NCBI GenBank assembly: GCA_016839405.1
Contig: JAEOUJ010000201.1
Span: forward strand, 1-10,554
Direction of reading: 5' to 3'
Source: Candidatus Gerdarchaeota archaeon
GTDB lineage: Archaea > Asgardarchaeota > Heimdallarchaeia > JABLTI01
DNA: 10,554 nt
The position numbers were made by a program, and so were the translations under genes. The notes beneath the pieces are model-generated. The model saw only the letters and a list, made by a program, of their open reading frames with translations. It did no database searches and was not told where the DNA came from. Below, one piece after another: positions 1 to 5,756 of the stretch (positions are counted from its first letter, which is position 1; the number at the start of each line of letters is the position of its first letter).

Positions 1-159
1 AACGATATTGATTCCTCCATCTATACCCATTCTAATTAGTCTTATAGCTTCTTCTTCATCAACAATTGCTTTAGATGAATCTTTAATTGGCAAGCGCATA
101 CAGCCATACCCTAAAATCGAAACTTTTTGACCAGTATCTCCAAGAATCCTATACTGCAT
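1..159 (-). CDS. Aldo/keto reductase, N-terminal part (runs off the left edge)
   Basis: The reverse complement from ATG at 159 is open through base 1 (53 codons). It starts MQYRILGDTGQKVSILGYG, continues CMRLP, and later has DEEEAIRLIRMGIDGGIN. This is the usual start of aldo/keto reductases: a first strand with a LGxTGxxVSxLGxGxMRLP pattern, then the first helix leading to the strand that normally carries the catalytic Asp. The family reduces aldehydes and ketones with NADPH in a TIM barrel; the MRLP form is common in archaeal and anaerobe members, some with a C-terminal iron-sulfur domain. The catalytic Asp, Tyr, Lys and His all lie beyond the window, so substrate and activity cannot be judged. 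A TATA-like box about 25 bases upstream of the ATG and the absence of a Shine-Dalgarno site suggest a leaderless transcript. It is divergent from the surface-protein gene at 336. It is the only cytosolic metabolic gene here. Confidence 0.85.
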   Translation of the reverse strand, partial: MQYRILGDTGQKVSILGYGCMRLPIKDSSKAIVDEEEAIRLIRMGIDGGINIV

Positions 160-180
160 ACAACAGAATTCTATTGCTCA

Positions 181-190
181 TTATATTTTA
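181..190 (-). promoter_or_regulatory. TATA-like box of the aldo/keto reductase
   Basis: On the minus strand this reads TAAAATATAA. Its centre lies about 26 bases upstream of the ATG at 159, the spacing expected of an archaeal TATA box if transcription starts at or next to the start codon. No Shine-Dalgarno sequence precedes the ATG. Position and composition only; AT-rich DNA makes chance matches common. Confidence 0.45.
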
Positions 191-229
191 ATTGTCATTA
201 GTCTTGTTAAAACAAAATGATTCTTAGGA

Positions 230-290
230 CACACACTTCTTTAAGGACTAGAAGTCCATTACGGTTCTGATACGTTTAGGTGGGAAGGGA
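230..290 (+). repeat. Intergenic repeat family, copy 1
   Basis: This is the first of six copies of a roughly 60-bp element. It contains the family blocks CACACTTCTTTAAGG (one TTC triplet fewer than most copies), GAAGTCC, an ACGGTTCTGATACG segment and the closing AGGTGGGAAGG. Two alternative hairpins are visible: ACTTCT (235-240) with AGAAGT (250-255), and GGACT/AGTCC (245-257) around a three-base loop. The copy lies between the divergent aldo/keto reductase and surface-protein genes and ends 45 bases before the ATG at 336. A TATA-like stretch, GATATTTTTTTA, begins at its 3' edge, so this copy might supply upstream promoter sequence, but that is speculative. Confidence 0.85.
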
Positions 291-320
291 TATTTTTTTA
301 CCAAAAAATAAATGAATTCT

Positions 321-328
321 AAGGAGAT
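321..328 (+). promoter_or_regulatory. Shine-Dalgarno site that selects the start at 336
   Basis: AAGGAGAT lies seven bases before ATG 336. An upstream in-frame ATG at 312 would place this site inside the coding region and has no ribosome binding site of its own, so 336 is the better start. Confidence 0.7.
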
Positions 329-335
329 TATTAGT

Positions 336-2546
336 ATGTCTTCGGGGTGGGTTAAATTGAAAAAAACAAAACTAAATTTATTAATGATTTTTCTACTAAT
401 AGGATTTGTTTTTACTAAATCAATAAATGTTGAAATGAAAAAAGAAGAACCAAATAATAATATTGAATTTCTCCCTCAAGCTATGGGCGTGTATGAGAAG
501 TGGCATTTCTATGTTTTTAGTAGAGAGTTCAAGTATTCTTCTTGTGTTGCTGATTTAGATAGAGATGGTACTTTAGAAGTGTTAATATCAACATGGGGTC
601 AAAATCTTTACTGTTTGAATCGAACAGGTGGTGTGGAGTGGAGCTATTTATTTAGTGAATTTATTGAGTCATCCCCAGCTGTTGCTGATCTTGATGCTGA
701 TGGCACACTAGAAGTACTAATAGGAGCACATGATGATAAGCTTCACTGTATCAATCACTTAGGAATTGAAGAATGGAACTACACAACAGGAGATAGTATT
801 ATTTCTTCCCCTGCAATTGCTGACCTTGATGGAGATGGAACACTTGAAGTACTGGTAGGATCAGAAGACCGTTACTTATATTGTTTTAATCATACTGGGG
901 GAGTGGAATGGCAATATTTTACAAATTGTTACATACGAACTTCTCCATCTATAGCTGATCTGGATGGTGATGGAACTCTAGAAATTATTATAGGCACTTA
1001 TTCTGATACACTCTTCTGTTTTAATCACACTGGAGGAGTAGAATGGAGTCATTTAATTCAAGATGCTTTTTTAACTACACCTACAGTTGCTGATTTGGAT
1101 GGTGATGGTACACTGGAAGTGTTAATAGGAACTGACTATCTAAGGTTATTTTGTTTTAATCATAATGGTGATGTGGAATGGAGTTTTTATATTGGTGAAG
1201 ATGTCTTTTCTTCTCCTGCTGTAGCTGACATTGATGGAGATGATACTCTAGAAATTTTATTTGGAGCTGAAAATCACAAATTATACTGTTTTAATCATAC
1301 TGGAGGAATGGAATGGAGCTACACAACAGGAGGTAGTATTATTTCTTCCCCTGCAATTGCTGACCTTGATGGAGATGGAACACTGGAAATAATGGTAGGA
1401 TCAAATGATTTCAAACTTTACTGCTTTAATCACACAGGTGGTGTAGAATGGAATTATACAACAGGTGGTACTATTGAGTCTTCTCCTGTTATTGTTGATC
1501 TTGATGGAGATGGCGTTCTAGAAGTATTGATAGGATCAAATGATTTTAATTTTTATTGTCTTGGTTTATCTGGTGTAGCTTCTTCTGGACCACAACAGTG
1601 GTATTGTTTTGGAGGATCCATTTTTCACACTGGGCAAATGGATAGTGACAGTGATTATATGGATGATGTAACTGAAGGTTTCTATGGCACTAATCCCTTA
1701 AATCCTGATTCGGATAGTGACGTATTAGAAGATTGGGATGAAATACTCTATTATCAAACTGATCCAATGGATGACGATACGGATGCTGATGGATTACAAG
1801 ATGGTGAAGAGCAATTAACCTATGGAACTGATCCTCTTAACGATGATTCCGATGATGATGAACTACTGGATGGAGAAGAAATCTTTACTTATTTTACAGA
1901 TCCTCTTAATTCTGATACAGATAATGATTTATTATATGATGGAGAAGAGGTAAATATTTACTTTACTGATCCACTTGATGAAGATACAGATGATGATTTC
2001 TTAACAGATACCGAAGAAGTATCCATCTACTTCACAGATCCAAATGATTTTGACTCTGATGATGATGACTTAAATGATGGAGAAGAAGTGACAATTGGTG
2101 CAGATGGATTTTTAACAGATCCTCTTAATGCAGATTCTGATGCTGATGGATTAAATGACGGGGAAGAAGCTTTATACAATACGGATCCAAATGATTCTGA
2201 TACTGATAATGAAGGTTTACTGGATGGTGAAGAGGTAAATAATTATGGTACTGATCCCACTGATTTTGATTCTGATGATGATGGTTATACTGATTATCTA
2301 GAAATAACTGAAGGAACAAATCCTAATGATCCTTTTGATTTTCCTGTCGAAACTATAACTCTTCCTCCAGTTACTGTTACTCCACCTCCAGAAACGATAA
2401 CTGTTACTCCTCCTACTGATACCATCACTCAAAATAAAACTATCACAACAACAGTTGAAACAGGGATAATTTTCACATCAGTTATTATTACTACTTTTAT
2501 TGGAATCACTACAATAATAATTATCCTTAGAAAACGACGAAATTAA
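336..2546 (+). CDS. Secreted FG-GAP/VCBS-like beta-propeller protein with TSP3 repeats and C-terminal membrane anchor
   Basis: The product is 736 residues from ATG 336; starting at 312 would add eight. Order of parts: signal peptide (about 1-28, basic KLKKTK then LLMIFLLIGFVF); eight 45-residue repeats (about 66-430), most carrying ADLDGDGTLEVLIG, a DxDxDG calcium-loop motif typical of FG-GAP/VCBS propellers, then LYCFNHTGGVEW; ten TSP3-type acidic calcium repeats (about 434-668, pattern DSDxDGLxDGEE...TDPLN); a Thr/Pro stalk (about 669-705); a membrane helix (about 710-731) and an RKRRN tail. This predicts an outward-facing cell-surface protein on a rigid calcium-dependent stalk, plausibly an adhesin or receptor; the ligand is unknown. 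Each propeller unit has a Cys in LYC, and many have NxT sequons that could be N-glycosylated. Repeats match closely at DNA level, showing recent internal duplication. A hairpin terminator follows the stop. Domain assignment is firm, function is not. Confidence 0.9.
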   Translation: MSSGWVKLKKTKLNLLMIFLLIGFVFTKSINVEMKKEEPNNNIEFLPQAMGVYEKWHFYVFSREFKYSSCVADLDRDGTLEVLISTWGQNLYCLNRTGGVEWSYLFSEFIESSPAVADLDADGTLEVLIGAHDDKLHCINHLGIEEWNYTTGDSIISSPAIADLDGDGTLEVLVGSEDRYLYCFNHTGGVEWQYFTNCYIRTSPSIADLDGDGTLEIIIGTYSDTLFCFNHTGGVEWSHLIQDAFLTTPTVADLDGDGTLEVLIGTDYLRLFCFNHNGDVEWSFYIGEDVFSSPAVADIDGDDTLEILFGAENHKLYCFNHTGGMEWSYTTGGSIISSPAIADLDGDGTLEIMVGSNDFKLYCFNHTGGVEWNYTTGGTIESSPVIVDLDGDGVLEVLIGSNDFNFYCLGLSGVASSGPQQWYCFGGSIFHTGQMDSDSDYMDDVTEGFYGTNPLNPDSDSDVLEDWDEILYYQTDPMDDDTDADGLQDGEEQLTYGTDPLNDDSDDDELLDGEEIFTYFTDPLNSDTDNDLLYDGEEVNIYFTDPLDEDTDDDFLTDTEEVSIYFTDPNDFDSDDDDLNDGEEVTIGADGFLTDPLNADSDADGLNDGEEALYNTDPNDSDTDNEGLLDGEEVNNYGTDPTDFDSDDDGYTDYLEITEGTNPNDPFDFPVETITLPPVTVTPPPETITVTPPTDTITQNKTITTTVETGIIFTSVIITTFIGITTIIIILRKRRN

Positions 2547-2549
2547 TTT

Positions 2550-2581
2550 GAAAGCTCTCGTAGCTTTCATCTTTAATTTTT
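2550..2581 (+). terminator. Hairpin plus T-rich tail after the surface-protein gene
   Basis: GAAAGCT (2550-2556) pairs perfectly with AGCTTTC (2562-2568) around the loop CTCGT, and a T-rich run follows (2571-2581). It begins four bases after the stop codon at 2546, so termination just before repeat copy 2 is likely. Archaeal termination needs mainly the T tract; the hairpin could also stabilise the 3' end. Confidence 0.6.
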
Positions 2582-2595
2582 CAAACAAATGCAAT

Positions 2596-2660
2596 ACGCA
2601 CACTTCTTCTTGAAGGGTGAGATGTCTGGTTCGGGAAGTACACGCTGAGGTGGGAAGTAC
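2596..2660 (+). repeat. Intergenic repeat family, copy 2
   Basis: This is a well-conserved copy. It has CACACTTCTTCTTGAAGG, then a variable segment, GGTTCGGGAAGTACACGCT and AGGTGGGAAGTAC. GGGAAGTAC occurs twice (2633-2641 and 2652-2660), exactly 19 bases apart. A hairpin forms at the 5' end: CAC/GTG and CTTC/GAAG (2599-2619) with one A-G mismatch and a TTCTT loop. Similarity to copy 3 continues for about a dozen bases past the end (GTACCTAATGG against GTACCTGCTGG). It sits between two plus-strand genes. Confidence 0.9.
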
Positions 2661-2719
2661 CTAATGGTTTAGTTAGAAAAAGCAAAAAATTTTAGTTTTC
2701 ATAAAATAAAATAATTAAT

Positions 2720-3359
2720 ATGAAAGGGATTACTAGAGGAATTACAATCAGTTTATTATGTGTGATGTTTTTAGTTGGTAATATTTTGGAATGTAGGGGA
2801 ACAGAAGATGATTTGGTATCACTAAATACAGGAATAACAAAAATTAGTTGGTCAAAGGTAGATTATGTTTATTTAGATGAAACACATTCACATTTTGAAT
2901 TTATTATTGATTTTGAAATCTCTAATCCTAATAAAGTAGAGGTTACTTTATCTTTTCCTTATGCAGGATGCACTTTCTTTGGAAATATGACAATTTCATT
3001 TAGGAATCGAAATTATGAAACATATGATAATACCTGGATTGGAGGACAATGTGTAGTAGGTTATATAACATTTCAACCAGGGATTACTAAAGAAAATGTA
3101 ATGTATAGATTAAGTATTGAAAAAACAAGGATTATTGGAATTACCAGATGGAAGATATGACACTTGGATTTTTGTTGATTGCTATGAATCAATAGTTGAT
3201 TATAATCACACTCTAATCAATGTAAGAAATGGAATCGCAGAAATTGACTACAATCCTCCAACCACAATTAGTATTGGCATAAGTTTGCATACATTTGCTA
3301 TATACACAAGTTTGTGTTTATATCTATTTATTTTAATGTCAAAAAAATTTAAAAAATAA
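2720..3359 (+). CDS. Small secreted, membrane-anchored protein interrupted by a one-base frameshift
   Basis: Frame one runs from ATG 2720 to a stop at 3160 (146 residues); a second frame continues to a stop at 3359. Skipping one base in the run of six A at 3120-3125 joins them into a coherent protein of about 212 residues. Frame one supplies a signal peptide (1 to about 27, ITISLLCVMFLVGNIL) and a beta-rich domain. Frame two adds more of that domain (LPDGRYDTWIFVDCYES, then a YNHT sequon) and a C-terminal membrane helix (IYTSLCLYLFILM) with a KKFKK tail. Without the second frame the protein has no anchor. The family is not recognised; the fold may be an immunoglobulin-like or jelly-roll sandwich, which is a guess. 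The break may be a sequencing error in a homopolymer, a real mutation, or programmed frameshifting. No Shine-Dalgarno site precedes the ATG. It is flanked by repeat copies 2 and 3. Confidence 0.7.
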
Positions 3360-3376
3360 TTTTTTACTTGAGATTT

Positions 3377-3437
3377 ACGCCTCTTCTTGATGATTGAGAA
3401 GTCCTTTTTGGTAATGACATAATTAGGTGGGAAGTAC
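3377..3437 (+). repeat. Intergenic repeat family, copy 3
   Basis: It retains CTCTTCTTGATGATTGAGAAG, GTCC, a diverged middle (TTTTTGGTAATGACATAATT) and the intact end AGGTGGGAAGTAC. CTTCTT (3383-3388) can pair with GAGAAG (3396-3401). The end is the best conserved part, matching copy 2 exactly over AGGTGGGAAGTACCT. It begins 17 bases after the upstream stop codon. Confidence 0.85.
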
Positions 3438-3558
3438 CTGCTGGCTGAATATTTCTCTTGCAGACTTGATGCGTAAACCACAAGCTTTTCAAGCCGATCT
3501 TGTATCGGAACTGGTGTCTAATGAAAATGCGCAACTGTCGTCAATCCCATTCTGGTAG
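3427..3558 (+). pseudogene. Short remnant-like reading frame, origin unknown
   Basis: An open frame runs from GTG 3427 (inside the repeat end) to TAG 3556-3558; its first ATG is at 3469, giving 29 residues beginning MRKPQAFQADLVSELVSNEN. The residue mix looks like an alpha-helical protein segment, and codons such as CGT, GCC, GCG, CTG and TCG are richer in GC than those of neighbouring genes. After the stop, further frames are broken. I do not recognise it. It may be a decayed gene fragment, a small gene, or chance. Confidence 0.25.
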
Positions 3559-3691
3559 CAGATGCAAGCACACGTAATCTTTAAAGAAGATTTGGTTACC
3601 TAATTTCTTGAAGGGTTCTTAATATAGATTCAAGGATAGCTATTCGAGTAGTTAGTGCATAAGTGGTACATGTAAGATTTTCCACTTGTAT

Positions 3692-5203
3692 TTATGAACC
3701 TGAAATTGTACCTCTCCTTTGAGCAATTTCCCATTTCATGGGATAATTTAACACTTCTTCTATTTGGCTAAGCACTCTAATGATGTTGATTAGATTCAAA
3801 AAGAAGAATTTATAGAGAAGAAGATTTAGTGCTAACCTTGGTTTTTCTTTTACATCTATTATTATAGCATACAATGTAACAAATAATTCAAAAATAAAGA
3901 TAGCAAAAAAACAAATTATGTATATTATCAACATTCCTTGAAACTGATAATTATCTGCCATCGATTGTGGTGGAAGTAATACAGTATGAACAGATAGTAC
4001 ATCTGGGGCTCGAAAGATAGCAAAAATGGATAAAGGATTTAGCATTAAAACAAATAACCACAAAAAAATAAAGACAGAAAACCAGGGTAGAATAACTTCT
4101 TTGAAAAAAATTCTGGGCATTAATAATATTGCTTTTCTATGTTTTTTCATCACTTGGATCTGTCCTCGATACCAACGATAGCGTTGTTTTCCTAAATCTA
4201 GTAAAGTAGTTGGTGTCTCAGTATACCCTAACGCTTTCTTCTCATATTTTATCTTATATCCTGCATTCAAAATAGTCATTGTTAGATCCGCATCTTCTGC
4301 AAAAGTATCACCAGAATACATTCCTACTTCTTTTAAAACCGATTTTCTAAACGCTCCCAAAGGTCCTGGAACAACAGTTATTTTGCCAAGGGTGGATTCG
4401 CTTCTCCTTAAAAGATTGATATCCATAACGTATTCAAATGCTTGCAATTTTGTGATAATTTTTCCTCTATTACCCACTTTGATGTTTCCTGATACTGCAG
4501 CGATTTCTTTGTCAGTAAAGTATGGAATCAATTGTTCGACAGCATTTTTTACTAGAATGGTATCAGCATCTATACAAACTATTATCTCTCCCTTTGCTTT
4601 TACTATACCTTTGTTTAAAGCACTCCATTTGCCACCATTAGGCTTCGATATTACTTTAATGGGTGCTTTTCTAGCAATTTTTTTTGCTATTTTAAGTGTA
4701 TTATCAGTAGAACCATCATCAACAATAACTATTTCTTTTGTTGTATAGGAAAGCTGCAATAGAGAATTAATGGTTTTTTCAATCACCTTAGCTTCATTAA
4801 AAGCAGGTACTATCAGAGAAACTAAAGGTCTATAATCAGTTCTTTTACGTTTGCTTCTATATATTAAAGAGAGGATAATATTTGAGCTCGTCTTAAAACC
4901 TAGAAGAGCTAATGAAATCATTAATATGACAAAAGATACAATATACAACATGTCTTCTTGAAAAACTGAGAGCAACAATTGAATGATTATTAAAATAACT
5001 ATTAATATAATTACAAGTCCAACAGCGGATAGTTTCTTTTTTGCAATTGGAGATGAAAATTTTTTTCTTATTATTGAATACCAAAAAAGAGCTATAATTA
5101 TACTCAAAACAGATAACATTGCAAAACCATAAGCTATCCAATAAAGTGTAGAATATAATATAGGACTATTGTTAAATAGTTGGCTCAGTTTTTCAAAAAC
5201 CAT
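3692..5203 (-). CDS. Membrane family 2 glycosyltransferase (PgaC/IcaA/NodC-like processive synthase)
   Basis: This 503-residue protein has three N-terminal membrane helices (about 20-44, 58-81, 84-114), a cytosolic GT-A catalytic domain (about 126-345) and three or more C-terminal helices (about 365-392, 421-450, 456-480). Family 2 signatures are intact: VSLIVPAFNE opening the domain, VDDGS (161-165) for UDP binding, DAD (212-214) for the metal, the acceptor-site GPLGAFR region (280-286), ED (303-304) as catalytic base region, and QRYRW (340-344) as the QxxRW product-site motif. Such enzymes polymerise UDP-sugars (GlcNAc, Glc) and thread the chain through the membrane. Substrate cannot be read from the motifs; an extracellular polysaccharide or a glycolipid is likely. 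No deacetylase or partner subunit lies nearby, and the gene stands alone between repeat copies 3 and 4. ATG 5203 is supported by a TATA-like box about 25 bases upstream and no Shine-Dalgarno site, indicating leaderless transcription. Confidence 0.93.
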   Translation of the reverse strand: MVFEKLSQLFNNSPILYSTLYWIAYGFAMLSVLSIIIALFWYSIIRKKFSSPIAKKKLSAVGLVIILIVILIIIQLLLSVFQEDMLYIVSFVILMISLALLGFKTSSNIILSLIYRSKRKRTDYRPLVSLIVPAFNEAKVIEKTINSLLQLSYTTKEIVIVDDGSTDNTLKIAKKIARKAPIKVISKPNGGKWSALNKGIVKAKGEIIVCIDADTILVKNAVEQLIPYFTDKEIAAVSGNIKVGNRGKIITKLQAFEYVMDINLLRRSESTLGKITVVPGPLGAFRKSVLKEVGMYSGDTFAEDADLTMTILNAGYKIKYEKKALGYTETPTTLLDLGKQRYRWYRGQIQVMKKHRKAILLMPRIFFKEVILPWFSVFIFLWLFVLMLNPLSIFAIFRAPDVLSVHTVLLPPQSMADNYQFQGMLIIYIICFFAIFIFELFVTLYAIIIDVKEKPRLALNLLLYKFFFLNLINIIRVLSQIEEVLNYPMKWEIAQRRGTISGS

Positions 5204-5223
5204 AATTAAAACCTTATGTAATT

Positions 5224-5231
5224 ATTATAAA
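5224..5231 (-). promoter_or_regulatory. TATA-like box of the glycosyltransferase
   Basis: On the minus strand this reads TTTATAAT, preceded by an A-rich GAAATTAGC that could serve as the TFB recognition element. Its centre is about 25 bases from the ATG at 5203, which fits a leaderless archaeal promoter. Confidence 0.5.
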
Positions 5232-5398
5232 TGCTAATTTCCCAATTCGGTTTTTCATTGCACCCAATTTTTCGTATAATCATTAATAGATTAAATATAC
5301 AATCTAAGCTGTCTTATTTAAGCAATGAGGAACAATGGTTCTATTAACGTCTCATTTAGGTTTTTGTCGTTCCATTAAAAAAAATTCAACAGCCACCG

Positions 5399-5450
5399 AT
5401 TCTCCATTTAGAGTCTAGAAGTCCAGTTCAGGAAGAACACGTTTCACCAA
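5399..5450 (+). repeat. Intergenic repeat family, copy 4 (degenerate)
   Basis: The middle of the family is recognisable: TTTAGAGTCTAGAAGTCC, AGTTCAGGAAGAACACGTTT. The 5' CACACTTCTTC block is reduced to ATTCTCCA and the closing AGGTGGGAAGKAC is missing. It has the same orientation as the other copies. It is best read as a decayed or truncated copy. Confidence 0.65.
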
Positions 5451-5618
5451 TGCATGTTGTAGTTTGTTTGTGAGATTTAGTCAGTTCGCTTCTTCACTTA
5501 TTCTTGTTTCAATAAAAATACTTGAAAAATATCTTAAGAAAAAATCATAATTTGCGATTTTTTGAAATAAAATTAAAAAACATTAAATTATTATTTTCTT
5601 TAGGTGCTTGGGATGATA

Positions 5619-5702
5619 ATGGGCGTCTCACAAAGAACGCGAAGATCTAAGGGCGAAATATTCAGGACCGAAGTATTCATGATTTGGGCTGTTTATTTCT
5701 AA
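5619..5702 (+). pseudogene. Short open frame in a higher-GC island
   Basis: ATG 5619 opens a 27-residue frame (MGVSQRTRRSKGEIFRTEVF, then MIWAVYF) ending at TAA 5700-5702. The stretch around it (about 5601-5710) has far more G and C than the AT-rich tract before it. No Shine-Dalgarno site is evident and no family is recognised. It could be a gene remnant, a small peptide, or part of a noncoding RNA or long leader for the gene at 5757. Confidence 0.2.
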
Positions 5703-5743
5703 CTGGTAAGTGATTTTGAATTTGACTAAGCACCTACCTATTT

Positions 5744-5752
5744 GGAGAGGAG
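5744..5752 (+). promoter_or_regulatory. Shine-Dalgarno site that selects the start at 5757
   Basis: GGAGAGGAG ends four bases before ATG 5757. The longest frame would start at TTG 5742, which overlaps this purine-rich site, so the ATG is preferred. Confidence 0.7.
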
Positions 5753-5756
5753 ACAC

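Larger units (their letters stand above)
3360..3691. other. Intergenic region with repeat copy 3 and remnant-like sequence
   Basis: This 332-base gap separates the frameshifted gene from the convergent glycosyltransferase gene. It holds repeat copy 3 (3377-3437), then a stretch of clearly higher GC than its surroundings with a short protein-like frame (3427-3558), then unassigned sequence. A weak hairpin, AAGTGG (3661-3666) with CCACTT (3682-3687), lies just past the glycosyltransferase stop on the minus strand, but no T tract follows it. Confidence 0.5.
5204..5756. other. Long divergent intergenic region
   Basis: This gap lies between the divergent glycosyltransferase and the 654-residue protein. 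It holds the glycosyltransferase promoter (5224-5231), the degenerate repeat copy 4 (about 5399-5450), a very AT-rich tract (about 5515-5600) and a sharply higher-GC segment (about 5601-5710) with a short open frame. No RNA gene was recognised. Confidence 0.5.

Noticed and set aside
2125..2319. 64-residue minus-strand frame
   Set aside because: It is the antisense of the TSP3 repeats; the His, Gln and Asn rich content comes from reading Asp-rich codons backwards.
3248..3481. 77-residue minus-strand frame
   Set aside because: It overlaps the anchor-coding end of the frameshifted gene and repeat copy 3, with no start signal and no protein-like features.
3661..3687. Terminator of the glycosyltransferase gene
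   Set aside because: AAGTGG/CCACTT can pair, but the loop is 15 bases and no T tract follows on the minus strand.
4383..4748. 121-residue plus-strand frame
   Set aside because: It lies wholly within the catalytic domain of the well-supported glycosyltransferase on the other strand.
4893..5141. 82-residue minus-strand frame
   Set aside because: It is a shifted frame of the N-terminal membrane helices of the glycosyltransferase.
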